From: Marinobacter koreensis
GTDB taxonomy: Bacteria > Pseudomonadota > Gammaproteobacteria > Pseudomonadales > Oleiphilaceae
Reading direction: 5' to 3'
DNA length: 64,000 nt
Assembly (NCBI RefSeq): GCF_023156285.1
Contig: NZ_JAKZAJ010000001.1
Coordinates: 186,001-250,000 of the forward strand
Below are positions 30,265 to 39,827 of this stretch, one piece after another. Numbering within the stretch: the stretch's first letter is position 1; each line of letters opens with the position of its first letter. A program made the position numbers and the translations under genes. Below the pieces are notes generated by a model that had not been told where the DNA came from, ran no database searches, and saw only the letters and a program-made list of their open reading frames with translations.

Positions 30265-31329
30265 ATGGCCCTGATTTCGATGCGGCAACTTCTGGACCAC
30301 GCCGCCGAGCATGGTTACGGTGTGCCAGCCTTTAACGTCAACAACCTCGAGCAGATGCGCGCCATCATGGAAGCGGCCGACAAGACCGATTCCCCGGTGA
30401 TTGTCCAGGCCTCTGCCGGTGCCCGCAAATACGCCGGCGCACCCTTCCTGCGCCACCTGATCCTGGCCGCCATCGAGGAATTCCCGCACATCCCGGTGGT
30501 CATGCACCAGGACCACGGCACCAGCCCCTCCGTCTGCCAGCGCTCTATCCAGCTTGGCTTCAGCTCCGTCATGATGGACGGTTCCCTGGGTGAGGACGGC
30601 AAGACGCCGACCGACTATGAGTACAACGTCGATGTCACCCGCCGCACCGTGGAAATGGCCCATGCCTGTGGCGTTTCCGTGGAAGGCGAGCTGGGCTGCC
30701 TGGGCTCTCTGGAAACCGGCCAGGCCGGCGAAGAAGACGGCATTGGCGCCGAAGGCACCCTGGATCACAGCCAGATGCTGACCGATCCGGAAGAAGCCGC
30801 GGACTTCGTCAAGAAGACTCAGGTTGACGCCCTTGCCATCGCCATCGGTACCAGCCACGGCGCCTACAAGTTCACTCGTCCGCCTACTGGCGACATCCTG
30901 GCCATCGACCAGATCAAGGCGATTCACGCACGCATCCCGGATACCCACCTGGTCATGCACGGCTCCAGCTCTGTACCGCAAGAGTGGCTGAAGATCATCA
31001 ACGAATACGGCGGCGAGATCCCGGAGACCTACGGTGTACCGGTTGAGGAAATCGTGGAAGGCATCAAGCACGGCGTTCGCAAGGTCAATATCGACACCGA
31101 CCTGCGCCTGGCCAGCACCGGTGCGGTTCGTCGCTTCCTGGCGGAAAACCCGGCCGAATTCGACCCGCGCAAATTCCTGAAGGAAACCATGAAGGCCATG
31201 ACCGAAGTCTGCGTGGCCCGCTACGAAGCCTTCGGTACCGCCGGCAATGCCAGCAAGATCAAGCCGATCAACCTCGAGCGCATGTTCGAGCGTTATGCGG
31301 CTGGCGAGCTGGATCCGAAGATCAAATAA
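30265..31329 (+). CDS. fba: Class II fructose-bisphosphate aldolase
   Basis: A 354-residue zinc-dependent class II aldolase of the CbbA/FbaB-like type found in Pseudomonas and Calvin-cycle operons. [20 protein letters not shown], the zinc-ligand block [18 protein letters not shown], the [17 protein letters not shown] phosphate-binding segment and MHGSSSVP are present. It cleaves fructose-1,6-bisphosphate; in this organism gluconeogenic flow is likely to dominate on hydrocarbons (inference). GAAGGAGACAACCC precedes the ATG. Confidence 0.95.
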   Translation: MALISMRQLLDHAAEHGYGVPAFNVNNLEQMRAIMEAADKTDSPVIVQASAGARKYAGAPFLRHLILAAIEEFPHIPVVMHQDHGTSPSVCQRSIQLGFSSVMMDGSLGEDGKTPTDYEYNVDVTRRTVEMAHACGVSVEGELGCLGSLETGQAGEEDGIGAEGTLDHSQMLTDPEEAADFVKKTQVDALAIAIGTSHGAYKFTRPPTGDILAIDQIKAIHARIPDTHLVMHGSSSVPQEWLKIINEYGGEIPETYGVPVEEIVEGIKHGVRKVNIDTDLRLASTGAVRRFLAENPAEFDPRKFLKETMKAMTEVCVARYEAFGTAGNASKIKPINLERMFERYAAGELDPKIK

Positions 31330-31343
31330 GATCGTAGTTGATC

Positions 31344-31369
31344 GCCCCTGTAGCCTGAAGGTTGCGGGG
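31344..31369 (+). terminator. Possible terminator hairpin after fba
   Basis: CCCCTG-TAGCCT-GA-AGGTTG-CGGGGG forms a stem with internal wobble pairs 15 bases past the fba stop. The following bases are CCTCC rather than a T-run, so termination efficiency is doubtful. Confidence 0.35.
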
Positions 31370-31450
31370 GCCTCCGCTCCCATTTCGTCTGACTCACCTC
31401 AAGTAACCAACACCCAGCCCTTGTAATTTCCCCAACCTCATCAAATATAG

Positions 31451-31490
31451 TGATTAGCAAACGAGCAAAACGGCTCATAACGACTAATCA
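31451..31490 (+). promoter_or_regulatory. Nested inverted repeats in the cbpA leader
   Basis: TGATTAG (31451-31457) pairs with CTAATCA (31484-31490), and GAGC (31463-31466) pairs with GCTC (31473-31476) inside it. The structure ends 15 bases before the cbpA ATG, so it could be an operator or a structured leader affecting translation. Confidence 0.35.
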
Positions 31491-31505
31491 GTGGTGAGGA
31501 CCCTA

Positions 31506-32477
31506 ATGGAATTCAAAGACTATTACGCCGTACTCGGTGTGAGTGAGTCTGCCTCTCCCGAGGAGATCAAAAAGGCCTATCGGAAGCTGGCCCGGAAGTA
31601 CCACCCGGACGTCAGCAAGGAAGAGAATGCCGACGAGAAATTCAAAGACGTGGGCGAAGCCTACGAAGTATTGAAGGACCCGGAAAAGCGCGCCGAATAC
31701 GATCAGTTGCGCAAATACGGCGCCCGGGGCGATGGCTCGTTCGAGCCGCCACCCGGCTGGCAGAGTGCGTCCGGGTTTGGCGGTGGCGGATTTACCGACG
31801 CCGATGCCCGGCAGTTCAGTGATTTCTTCGAGGAAATCTTCGGGGGTGGCCGTGGCGGCGGTTTCTCCGGTGGCTTTGGCGGTGGCGGCTTCCGCCAGAG
31901 TGCCCGCATGCGTGGAGAGGACGTCCATGCCAAACTGGCCCTGTTCCTGGAAGAAGCCTTTCATGGGTGTGAAAAGCAGGTGAGCTTTACCGTGCAGGAT
32001 GCTGACGAACACGGACGTATCCGTCCTCGCCAGAAGACCCTGAAGGTCAAGATCCCTGCCGGTATGCGGGAAGGCCAGCACATTCGCCTGAAGGGCCAGG
32101 GGTCACCGGGAATAGGCGGTGGCGAGCCCGGCGATCTGTTTATCGAAGTCGAGTATGCGCCGCACCCGCACTTCGCGGTGGAAGGTCGGGACGTACTGGT
32201 GAACGTGCCGGTCGCACCCTGGGAAGCGGCTCTTGGTGCAACGGTCACCGTGCCGACCGTTGGCTCGAAGGTAAACGTCAAGGTGCCGAAGGGCTCCACG
32301 AGCGGCCGGAAATTGCGGCTCAAAGGCAAAGGCTTGCCGGGCAAGCATCCCGGGGATCAGATCGTGATCCTTCAGATTGCCATGCCGGAGGAGCATTCTG
32401 CCGGGGCGGAGAAGCTCTATGAGCAGTTGGCCGAGGCCGAGAAAGATTTCAATCCACGCAGCAAGCTTCACGTCTGA
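31506..32477 (+). CDS. cbpA: Curved DNA-binding protein CbpA (DnaJ-like co-chaperone)
   Basis: A 323-residue J-domain protein. The J domain (residues 4-70) has the [16 protein letters not shown] motif, a Gly/Phe-rich linker (residues about 85-135) follows, and two C-terminal beta domains occupy about 140-300. There is no zinc finger, which distinguishes CbpA from DnaJ. CbpA works with DnaK and binds curved DNA in stationary phase. The ATG at 31506 follows GTGAGGACCCTA; an upstream in-frame GTG at 31491 is less likely. It is paired with cbpM, 13 bases downstream. Confidence 0.93.
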   Translation: MEFKDYYAVLGVSESASPEEIKKAYRKLARKYHPDVSKEENADEKFKDVGEAYEVLKDPEKRAEYDQLRKYGARGDGSFEPPPGWQSASGFGGGGFTDADARQFSDFFEEIFGGGRGGGFSGGFGGGGFRQSARMRGEDVHAKLALFLEEAFHGCEKQVSFTVQDADEHGRIRPRQKTLKVKIPAGMREGQHIRLKGQGSPGIGGGEPGDLFIEVEYAPHPHFAVEGRDVLVNVPVAPWEAALGATVTVPTVGSKVNVKVPKGSTSGRKLRLKGKGLPGKHPGDQIVILQIAMPEEHSAGAEKLYEQLAEAEKDFNPRSKLHV

Positions 32478-32490
32478 GCGAGGGTAAGGG

Positions 32491-32835
32491 ATGAGTGAAC
32501 AGGACCAGATTCTGACCGTGGAAGTGGTGGAATCGGAGGGGAACACCTTCACCCTCCGGGAGATATGCGAACGGGGCGATTGCCATGCGGAGTTCGTCAT
32601 CAAGCTGGTGGATTACGGCATTATCGCTCCGCTGGAGGAGGCGCAGGAAGCCAGGCTCTGGCAATTTGATGTGCCGGCGCTAAACCGGATGCACAAGGCG
32701 TTGCGCCTGCAGAGGGATCTGAAACTGAACCTGCCGGGCCTGGCCATGTCCCTGGAGTTGCTGGACGAAGTCCAGGAGCTGCGGAGGGAAGTCGCCCGGC
32801 TGGATCAGCGGCTGAGACACCTCATGGGGGAGTGA
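32491..32835 (+). CDS. cbpM: Chaperone modulator CbpM
   Basis: A 114-residue protein with a MerR-like N-terminal helix-turn-helix (TLREICERGDCHAEFVIKLV, DYGIIAPL) and a C-terminal coiled coil (LDEVQELRREVARLDQRLRH). CbpM binds the J domain of CbpA and blocks its co-chaperone and DNA-binding activity. It directly follows cbpA with an AGGGTAAGGG ribosome-binding site, the typical operon. Confidence 0.9.
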   Translation: MSEQDQILTVEVVESEGNTFTLREICERGDCHAEFVIKLVDYGIIAPLEEAQEARLWQFDVPALNRMHKALRLQRDLKLNLPGLAMSLELLDEVQELRREVARLDQRLRHLMGE

Positions 32836-32842
32836 TACCAGG

Positions 32843-32902
32843 CCTCAAGCCAGTCCCGGGAAACACAAACGCTACACAAGTTCTCCCAAAAATGGCTTGA
32901 GG
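32843..32902. repeat. 10-bp inverted repeat upstream of the chemoreceptor gene
   Basis: CCTCAAGCCA (32843-32852) and TGGCTTGAGG (32893-32902) are perfect inverse copies 40 bases apart. The second arm lies just before a possible extended -10, TGCTATACA (32906-32913). It could be an operator pair or a long-loop hairpin after cbpM. Confidence 0.45.
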
Positions 32903-32988
32903 TTTGCTATACATACGGACAATCGTTTGGCACAGGACGCTGGAAACAAACGTGCAGGAAGCCGGGGCACTCAGTTTACGGAGTCCGT

Positions 32989-34929
32989 ATGACCCTTCGT
33001 TATTTCAGGCAACTGGCCGGCAGCCGGTTGCTGCGACCCGTCTTTGTCATCCTCATTGTCGTCGGGGTGGTTCAGGTACTGGTTAGCCAGTGGCTGATCA
33101 CCAATCAGGTGCAGGGCCTCGTCGATACCGCAGGTAACGCACTGGAAGAGAGCGCGAGGCACGTCAGCGGCTCCTTTGGTGACACGCGCGAGGAAGTCAA
33201 AGCTCGCCTGCAGACCATGCGGGAACAGACCACCCAGGAGCTGTCGGCCGAACTGACCCGTCAGCAGGAAGCCCAGCAGCAGCGGATGGCGGAGAACGTT
33301 CGTAAGGCCGTGATGTCTGAAGCTCAGGGCCTCGCCAATGTACTCGCGGCCGTTGCGGCGCCGATGATCTGGGACCGGGATATCCCCCGCCTCACCGATC
33401 TGGTGGAACTGGCGGATGCCAGGGACTCCGTGCTGTTTGCCGTCTACTACGACCAGTATGGCAAGCGTATGACGCGCTACGTCGACCGGACTGACGACCG
33501 CGTCCGGGCCCTCATGGACAAGGGGGAGGGGCGTGGTGCCGCGAACAAGGTCCTTGATGCGGCCAGCCGGGATCCGAACGTCGTGATCATCAGCGCTGAC
33601 ATCAAACCCCAGGGATCCAAGATCGGTGAGCTGAAGATGGGGCTCTCCCTGGAAGGTATCAACAGTGATCTGGCGACTCTCCAGAAAGAGTTCAGTGCCA
33701 CCATCAACGGCAGTGTCACCGCCCTGAAAAACACCCTTGAGTCGGAAACCGATCAGGTCAACCAGCGCCTTCAGGGGCAGCTTGCCAGCATGGACAAGGT
33801 CACCCGGAACCGGATTACCGAAACGGTGGATGCGCTCAACACAGAAGCCAAAAGCATGGCGCTGAATCTCAGCTGGCTGACGGTAGCCGCGGCCCTCATC
33901 CTTATCGTGGCGGTCGCAGCGGTGCTTGGTGGCGGGCTGCTGCCGAAGGTCCTGCGGCTGAATTCGGCGATCTGGGATATCGCCGATGGTGAGGCCGATC
34001 TCACCCGCCGGGTTACGCTCAAAGGCAAGGATGAACTGACCGAGATGGCGAGTGGCATGAACCAGTTCATCGCCCGCATACAGGCGCTGGTGTCGGATGT
34101 GAAGGCCTCGGCGGAAAGCGCTGTGGATCAGGCCCGTCAGCAGGGAGAAGTCAGTCAGACGGCAGTTTCTGCGGTCAGCCGCCAGCAGCAGGAAGTGGCG
34201 GACGTGTCCGACACCATGGCCGCCATGTCCCGGAGCATCGCGGAAGTGGCTGGCAGCATTCAGGAGGTGGCCGGATCGGTGCAGACGATCAGTTCTGAAA
34301 GTGAGGCGACGGCGGGCATTTCCAGGGACGTGCGCAATCGCCTTGACCAGGTGGTTCGTGAGGTCGAACAGGCCGTTGCCGCCGTCCACGAAATGGACAG
34401 CCAGAGCAATCAGATCGAGTCGGTGCTGTCAGTGATCGGCGAGATCGCGGAACAGACCAACCTTCTGGCGTTGAATGCTGCGATAGAAGCCGCCAGGGCC
34501 GGTGAATCCGGCCGAGGTTTTGCAGTGGTGGCCGACGAGGTACGCACACTGGCCAGTCGTACCCAGGAGTCCACGACCGAGATCCAGGGCATCATCGAGC
34601 GGCTGCAGAAGGGCAGCAAACAGGCGGTGAACGTCATTGGCGAGGTGTCGGGCCGCGTCGCCGAGTCCTCACGGGAATTCCGTCGGGCCGATGAGCACTT
34701 CGAAGAAATCAACAGCCTGCTTGCTCGATTGCAGGAGCGCGCACTGTCCATCGCCTCCGTCGCTGAAACGGAAGGGCAGCACGCCGGCAAGGTGAGTGTC
34801 AGCGTGGAAGAAATCGCCCAGTCGTCCCGCGAAACCGTTGAGTCCATCGAACGATCCGACCGGGCCAGCCATCAGATCGGGGAGCTGCTGACGGCGTTGC
34901 AGTCCAAAGCTTCCCAGTTCCGGGTCTAG
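32989..34929 (+). CDS. Methyl-accepting chemotaxis protein
   Basis: A 646-residue chemoreceptor. TM1 is at about 17-38, a periplasmic sensor of about 255 residues without a recognised named domain follows, and TM2 lies at about 297-322. Next come a HAMP segment and a long signalling coiled coil with the conserved tip [20 protein letters not shown] near residue 485. The periplasmic part is rich in Gln/Glu coiled-coil segments at both ends. The ligand is unknown. CGGAGTCCGT precedes the ATG. The stop overlaps the converging nitronate monooxygenase gene by four bases. There is no che gene nearby. Confidence 0.93.
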   Translation: MTLRYFRQLAGSRLLRPVFVILIVVGVVQVLVSQWLITNQVQGLVDTAGNALEESARHVSGSFGDTREEVKARLQTMREQTTQELSAELTRQQEAQQQRMAENVRKAVMSEAQGLANVLAAVAAPMIWDRDIPRLTDLVELADARDSVLFAVYYDQYGKRMTRYVDRTDDRVRALMDKGEGRGAANKVLDAASRDPNVVIISADIKPQGSKIGELKMGLSLEGINSDLATLQKEFSATINGSVTALKNTLESETDQVNQRLQGQLASMDKVTRNRITETVDALNTEAKSMALNLSWLTVAAALILIVAVAAVLGGGLLPKVLRLNSAIWDIADGEADLTRRVTLKGKDELTEMASGMNQFIARIQALVSDVKASAESAVDQARQQGEVSQTAVSAVSRQQQEVADVSDTMAAMSRSIAEVAGSIQEVAGSVQTISSESEATAGISRDVRNRLDQVVREVEQAVAAVHEMDSQSNQIESVLSVIGEIAEQTNLLALNAAIEAARAGESGRGFAVVADEVRTLASRTQESTTEIQGIIERLQKGSKQAVNVIGEVSGRVAESSREFRRADEHFEEINSLLARLQERALSIASVAETEGQHAGKVSVSVEEIAQSSRETVESIERSDRASHQIGELLTALQSKASQFRV

Positions 34930-35900
34930 CCCGACGGTAGTGAAAGCCGGGACCGCGCCTGCCGGTATTCATCGGAAAGGCGTGCGACCAGATCCTGAAC
35001 GCTTAGTACATCGTGGATCTGGCTCACGCCCTGGCCGGCGGACCAGACGGTTTTCCAGGCTTTCGCTTCGTCATCCACCGGCTTGAGCTTTTCGCCATAA
35101 TTGATATCGCCGGCTTCGTGGAGGCGGTCCATGGGGTAACCGGCGGCCTCCAGGCTCTGGCGCATGAAATTGGCCGGTACCCCTGACACGGCCGGCGTAT
35201 GGATGATATCCGCCGAGACCGCTTCGATGATCATGTTGCGGTAGGCCTCGTCCGCCCGGGACTCCACCGTGTTGATGAAACGGGTCCCCACGTAGGCCAG
35301 ATCGGCGCCGAGCGCTTGTGCGGCCAGAAGGTCCTCCCCATGGGACAGGCCGCCGGCCAGCAGGATGGTCCCGTCGAACACCTCACGGATTTCATGCACG
35401 AGCACAAAAGGGTTGATGGTTCCGGCATGTCCGCCCGCGCCGGCGGCCACGGCAATGATGCCGTCCACACCGGCTTCCGCCGCTTTCCGGGCGTGTTTCT
35501 GGTTGGTCACGTCGTGAAACACCAGCCCACCGTATCCATGCACGGCTTCGACCACCTGGCTGGCTGCCCCCAGGGAAGTGATGATCAACGGAACCTCATG
35601 CTTGACGCACAACTCCAGATCCGCCTGCCAGCGCGGATTGCTCCGGTGCACGATCAGGTTGACGGCCCAGGGCGCCACGACCGCATCGGGATTTTCCCTC
35701 TGGTAGCGTTCCAGCTCTGTGTTCATCTGAACCAGCCACTCCTCGAACCCTTCACTGGTCCGCTGGTTCAGCGCCGGAAAGCTGCCGACAATGCCCGACT
35801 TGCAACAGGCTAGCGCCAGCTCCGGTCCGGAAATAAGAAACATCGGGGCTGCGACCAGCGGCAGGGCGAGTGTATTTTCAAAACGGGTTGGGAGCGGCAT
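34926..35900 (-). CDS. Nitronate monooxygenase (NMO/2-nitropropane dioxygenase family)
   Basis: A 324-residue FMN-dependent TIM-barrel enzyme. [20 protein letters not shown] at the N-terminus, [19 protein letters not shown] (phosphate-binding glycine loop with the histidine used as catalytic base), [20 protein letters not shown] and [13 protein letters not shown] match the family. It oxidises alkyl nitronates such as propionate-3-nitronate, detoxifying them. Family enzymes can also be enoyl reductases, so the substrate is inferred. Single gene, convergent with the chemoreceptor. Confidence 0.87.
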   Translation of the reverse strand: MPLPTRFENTLALPLVAAPMFLISGPELALACCKSGIVGSFPALNQRTSEGFEEWLVQMNTELERYQRENPDAVVAPWAVNLIVHRSNPRWQADLELCVKHEVPLIITSLGAASQVVEAVHGYGGLVFHDVTNQKHARKAAEAGVDGIIAVAAGAGGHAGTINPFVLVHEIREVFDGTILLAGGLSHGEDLLAAQALGADLAYVGTRFINTVESRADEAYRNMIIEAVSADIIHTPAVSGVPANFMRQSLEAAGYPMDRLHEAGDINYGEKLKPVDDEAKAWKTVWSAGQGVSQIHDVLSVQDLVARLSDEYRQARSRLSLPSG

Positions 35901-36029
35901 CGATTGTCCTTATTGTGTGAGACGGAACTTTTATAAGGTATAACGGATCCTAGCGTGCCGTAACGGTTCTGAAAACGACAACCTGAATCACCATGGACCT
36001 CGAATAACAACGCAGAAGGAGATTTCAGC

Positions 36030-36758
36030 ATGGGTGAAGCGAAACGCCGAAAGCAGACCGGTGCACCGTCAGCCAGCAAATCCGGTAACCGACCGTTCTT
36101 TATCGCTGTTGGTATTCTGGCTGCGATCGCGGTGCTTGCCGGGATTTACCTGTTGACGGCACCCCCGGCGCCCAGCTCGGACGAATTGCCGGTGGCAGAT
36201 CCCGGCGCGGAACCCTTTCCCCAGCAGCTGGATCAGTTCGGAGTGTCCATCGGCCCCGAGGATGCCCCGGTCGTGGTCCGCGAATTCGCCGACTACCAGT
36301 GCCCGGCCTGCGGCCGCTTCTTCAGCGCCACCGAACGCCTGAAAAAAGAGTACGTGGAAAGCGGCCAGGTTCGCTTCGTCTATTTCGACCTGCCCCTGCA
36401 ACAACACAAGAACGCCATGCCCGCCGCCCTGGCAGCCCGATGCGCGGGCGACCAGAACGCCTACTGGCCCATGCACAACAAACTGTTTGCCTCCCAGTCC
36501 GAGTGGAGTGACGCCGACGATGCCGTGGCGGTCTTCACCCGCTACGCCGGTGACCTGGGGCTGGAGGAGCGCCGGTTCCAGACCTGCATGACCACGGAAC
36601 TCCACCGCGAAGAAGTGGAACAGAGTCGCCGCGTGGCCATCCAGTTACGGGTGACCAGCACTCCGACCGTGATGGTGGATAACATCCGCCTGACCCGTCC
36701 CGGATGGGCGCAGATGTCGGCTGTTGTGGATAGGGAACTCAATTCTCAGGCCGAGTAA
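36030..36758 (+). CDS. Membrane-anchored DsbA-like thiol oxidoreductase
   Basis: A 242-residue protein with a basic N-terminus, one transmembrane helix at about 23-43 (FFIAVGILAAIAVLAGIYLL) and a periplasmic thioredoxin/DsbA-like domain. The active site CPAC is at about residues 91-94 in EFADYQCPACGRFF; the cis-Pro loop TSTPTVMVDN is near 210. It probably oxidises or isomerises exported protein thiols. Other cysteines (CAGDQN, CMTTE) are present in the helical insert. A hairpin repeat begins eight bases after the stop. Confidence 0.87.
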   Translation: MGEAKRRKQTGAPSASKSGNRPFFIAVGILAAIAVLAGIYLLTAPPAPSSDELPVADPGAEPFPQQLDQFGVSIGPEDAPVVVREFADYQCPACGRFFSATERLKKEYVESGQVRFVYFDLPLQQHKNAMPAALAARCAGDQNAYWPMHNKLFASQSEWSDADDAVAVFTRYAGDLGLEERRFQTCMTTELHREEVEQSRRVAIQLRVTSTPTVMVDNIRLTRPGWAQMSAVVDRELNSQAE

Positions 36759-36765
36759 AGAGTGA

Positions 36766-36876
36766 GCCCTTGGGTGGGGCAATCCAGACAGAATCGTGCG
36801 GAGCCATGGATGGCGGAGCCGAGCGTACAGGGATGTATTAACAGCGTATTCTGTCTGGATTGCCCCATCCAAGGGC
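36766..36876 (+). repeat. CsrA-motif hairpin repeat, copy 4
   Basis: The arms 36766-36794 and 36848-36876 pair over 29 positions with one G-U. The core has GCCATGGATGGC, then GAGC, then GTACAGGGATGTA (exact CsrA consensus at 36825-36836), then ACAGCGT. It is in sense orientation between the DsbA-like gene and trhO, eight bases after the former's stop codon. It fills nearly half of that 257-base gap; nothing else was seen there. Confidence 0.9.
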
Positions 36877-37015
36877 GTGAACGTTGGAGAAGCTGCGGCC
36901 ACCCCTGACTTGCGTCCAAGCCTCAGTTGGTTAAACTTTGCGCTCTCACGGCCACGTCCGTGTCAGATTCAAAACCCATGCTCCGGATTTACGATCCGGC
37001 CCGCAGGAGAAAACC

Positions 37016-38035
37016 ATGAGCAACAACGTTGTTGTCTGCGCACTGTACAAGTTCGCAGTCCTGAACGATTACAAAGATCTGCGTCAGCCCCTTCTCGACC
37101 TGATGCTGGAAAAAGACGTCCACGGCACCCTGCTACTGGCCCGTGAAGGCATTAACGGCACCATCGCCGGTAGCCGCGAAGGCATTGATGCTGTCAAAGC
37201 CTGGATTGCCAGTGATGAGCGTTTCGACGGTATCGACTACAAAGAGTCGTTCGTGGACATCCAGCCCTTCAAACGCACCAAAGTGAAGCTCAAGAAAGAG
37301 ATCGTCACCATGGGTGTGGAAGGCATTGACCCAAAACGGATCGTGGGCACCTATGTCGATCCCAAAGAATGGAACGACCTGATCTCCGACCCCGAGGTCC
37401 TGCTGATCGATACCCGCAATCAGTACGAGGTGGAGATTGGCACCTTCCAGAATGCGGTCAATCCTGCCACGGATACCTTCCGGGAATTCCCCGAGTACGT
37501 GAAGGAACAGCTCGATCCGGCGAAGCACAAGAAAGTCGCGATGTTCTGCACCGGGGGCATTCGCTGCGAAAAATCAACGGCCTACCTGAAAGAGCAGGGC
37601 TTCGATGAGGTGTATCACCTCAAGGGTGGCATCCTGAAGTACCTGGAAGACGTACCAGAAGAACAGAGTCTCTGGCATGGCGAATGCTTCGTGTTTGATG
37701 ACCGGGTGACGGTCAACCACAAACTGGAGCGCGGCGCCTACGATCAATGCCACGCCTGCCGCCGTCCGATCACGGAAGACGATAAAAAGCGGCCCGAGTA
37801 TGAACAAGGCGTAAGTTGTCACCAGTGCATCGATTCGCTGACAGTGGAGCAGCGCCAACGATTCAAAGAGCGCGAAAAACAGATGCGTCTGGCGGAAGAA
37901 CGGGGCGAGGCGCATGTTGGTGGTGAGGCGGCCCGGATCATTGCCGAGCGCAAGGCGCGCAAAAAGGCAGAACGGGAGCGTCAGGCAAAAAAGAGTCTGG
38001 AGGGCGAGCAATCTCGTAGATCCGCGGAGGCCTGA
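37016..38035 (+). CDS. trhO: tRNA uridine(34) hydroxylase TrhO (rhodanese family)
   Basis: A 339-residue YceA/TrhO protein that hydroxylates U34 of tRNAs to 5-hydroxyuridine. The N-terminal ferredoxin-like domain contains [19 protein letters not shown]; the rhodanese domain carries the catalytic cysteine near residue 177 in [20 protein letters not shown]. The C-terminal part has a CHACRRP/CHQC pair that may bind zinc, and a charged tail. CAGGAGAAAACC before the ATG at 37016 decides the start; the frame is open 26 codons further. Confidence 0.93.
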   Translation: MSNNVVVCALYKFAVLNDYKDLRQPLLDLMLEKDVHGTLLLAREGINGTIAGSREGIDAVKAWIASDERFDGIDYKESFVDIQPFKRTKVKLKKEIVTMGVEGIDPKRIVGTYVDPKEWNDLISDPEVLLIDTRNQYEVEIGTFQNAVNPATDTFREFPEYVKEQLDPAKHKKVAMFCTGGIRCEKSTAYLKEQGFDEVYHLKGGILKYLEDVPEEQSLWHGECFVFDDRVTVNHKLERGAYDQCHACRRPITEDDKKRPEYEQGVSCHQCIDSLTVEQRQRFKEREKQMRLAEERGEAHVGGEAARIIAERKARKKAERERQAKKSLEGEQSRRSAEA

Positions 38036-38055
38036 ACCAGACGACAGGAGGACAG

Positions 38056-38787
38056 ATGGGTTTCAGGCAGGCCGTTGCCATTGGGATTACCGCTTTTGTG
38101 CCACTTGTGCACGCCCAGGAATCGCCGGACTGGAAAGGAGAGGCCGAACTCGGCGTTCTGGTCACTTCCGGTAATACCGACGAAACGATCCTGAACAGCC
38201 GGTTTGCGCTGGCCCATGAAACCCAGCGGTGGCGGAATAACGGCGAGCTCAGTTCCAAGTACTCCGAATCCGATAACGAAACCACCGCTGAGCAATACAA
38301 GGCATCGGCCAAAACCGATTACAAGTTCTCCGAGCGTCAGTACTGGTTCCTGCGGGGCGCCTACGAGGCAGACCGTTTCTCCGGCTATGACTTCGAATCG
38401 TCCCTGACGACCGGTTACGGTAACCGGGTCTGGCGGTCAGGTAAGCGTTCCTTCCTGGACCTCTCTGCGGGTCTCGGTTACCGGTACAACAAGCTGGATG
38501 ACACCAATGCGGACGGACAGGACGCCGAAAAAGAGGCGATCGCCCGGTTGGCCGGTCAGTTTGACTATGCCCTTTCGGACAACGCGCTGTTTCGCCAGAC
38601 CCTGAGTTCCGAGATCGGACTGGATGAAAACAACGTGATCACCGAGTCCGAAACCGCGCTGCAGGCCAATATCGTTGGCAATCTCTCCATGAAGGCGGCC
38701 TATCGTGTCAAGCATCTGTCCAGTCCGCCGCCCGACTCCGAGGCAACGGACACAGAGATGTCCCTGTCACTGCTTTACGGATTCTGA
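38056..38787 (+). CDS. DUF481 family outer membrane protein (YdiY-like)
   Basis: A 243-residue protein with a signal peptide of about 20 residues ending VHA, followed by repeated amphipathic beta strands and a C-terminal phenylalanine (SLSLLYGF), the features of an outer-membrane barrel. GEAELGVLVTSGNTDE is the DUF481 signature. Family members include acid-inducible YdiY of E. coli; the function is unknown. It lies 20 bases after trhO with GGAGGACAG as ribosome-binding site and converges on the next gene. Confidence 0.83.
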   Translation: MGFRQAVAIGITAFVPLVHAQESPDWKGEAELGVLVTSGNTDETILNSRFALAHETQRWRNNGELSSKYSESDNETTAEQYKASAKTDYKFSERQYWFLRGAYEADRFSGYDFESSLTTGYGNRVWRSGKRSFLDLSAGLGYRYNKLDDTNADGQDAEKEAIARLAGQFDYALSDNALFRQTLSSEIGLDENNVITESETALQANIVGNLSMKAAYRVKHLSSPPPDSEATDTEMSLSLLYGF

Positions 38788-38794
38788 ACCCTGT

Positions 38795-39742
38795 CTAGAG
38801 GGTGTTCCTCAGGCCCAGTTCATCCGGGTAGGGGGTGAGGTATTTCTGCACGTGCAGATAGTCCACCGGCTCTCGTCGCTGGGCCAACCTGAGCAGTGTC
38901 ATCGGCACCACCAGGGGTACCTCGCCACGCCGGTAAGCCTCCATCTGCTCGATCAGCACTTTCTTGTCTTCGTCCGGCATGGAGTCCTTCAGGTAGCCCA
39001 TCAGGTGCTGCATGGCGTTCATGTGGGATCCGCGGCTGACCCGCTGGCTCATGGCTTCCATGAACAGGTGGATGTAACGGTCGGCGATGTTCTCGAGCGG
39101 TTCGGATTTCAGGTCACTGAGCAGTGGACCAAGCTGGCGGTAGATTCTTTCCGAGTGGGCCAGTAGCTGAAACTTGTGACGGGTATGGAACTCGATCAAC
39201 GCCTGGGGCGTGAGCGCGTCGCCCGCCACATTCTGTATCCAGTCGTCGTAGGCGAAGACCCGTTCGATGAAGTTCTCCCGCAGCATGTCGTCGTTCAGGC
39301 GACCCTCTTCCTCCACCGGCATCAGCGGATAGGCCCGGATCAGGGCGTCGGCAAACAGGCCCCGGCCATCCCGGCGGGTTACCCGGCCCTCCTCATTGTG
39401 AACCTTGATCCTCTCCATCCCGCAGCTGGGGGACTTGGCCATCAGGATGTAGCCGCGAAGGTGGGCCAGATCCGGCAGGATACGACCGATGAACGCGTTC
39501 ATCTCGTCGGTATGGTCGGCGGATCCTTTGCTCTCGATCAAACGGAGGCCGTCCTGATACTCGCGGAGGTGGATGGCTGGCCGGGGGACCCCGAGACCAG
39601 CTTCCAGCTCAGGACAGATGGAGTGAAAGTCAAAATGCTTTGACAGTACCTGGGTACAGTAACGGGAATGCTTGTGCCCGCCGTCGTGGCGAACTTCCTT
39701 GCCCAACAGGCAAGTACTGATTCCTACAGGGATGCCGCTCAC
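38795..39742 (-). CDS. DUF523 and DUF1722 domain protein
   Basis: A 315-residue two-domain protein. DUF523 covers about 1-150, with VGISTCLLGKEVRHDGGHKH, CPELEAGLGVPRPAI and SPSCGMERI; its cysteines suggest a metal or Fe-S site. DUF1722 (YbgA-like) covers about 190-310. Fusions of these two are common in gammaproteobacteria, often beside photolyase genes, which are not seen here. The start is a GTG with GGAG seven bases upstream. The function is not known. Confidence 0.82.
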   Translation of the reverse strand: MSGIPVGISTCLLGKEVRHDGGHKHSRYCTQVLSKHFDFHSICPELEAGLGVPRPAIHLREYQDGLRLIESKGSADHTDEMNAFIGRILPDLAHLRGYILMAKSPSCGMERIKVHNEEGRVTRRDGRGLFADALIRAYPLMPVEEEGRLNDDMLRENFIERVFAYDDWIQNVAGDALTPQALIEFHTRHKFQLLAHSERIYRQLGPLLSDLKSEPLENIADRYIHLFMEAMSQRVSRGSHMNAMQHLMGYLKDSMPDEDKKVLIEQMEAYRRGEVPLVVPMTLLRLAQRREPVDYLHVQKYLTPYPDELGLRNTL

Positions 39743-39827
39743 CTTGAGTCTCCGGTTGTGCTGTGGTTGCTAATATTACGCTCCAACAGTCTAGACCGAT
39801 CTGCCCGTCAGGAAAAAGCCGCTCCGG

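Noticed and set aside
31420..31450. Heat-shock (sigma-32) promoter of cbpA
   Set aside because: CTTGTAA and CCCCAA occur but are only three bases apart, far too close for -35 and -10 elements.
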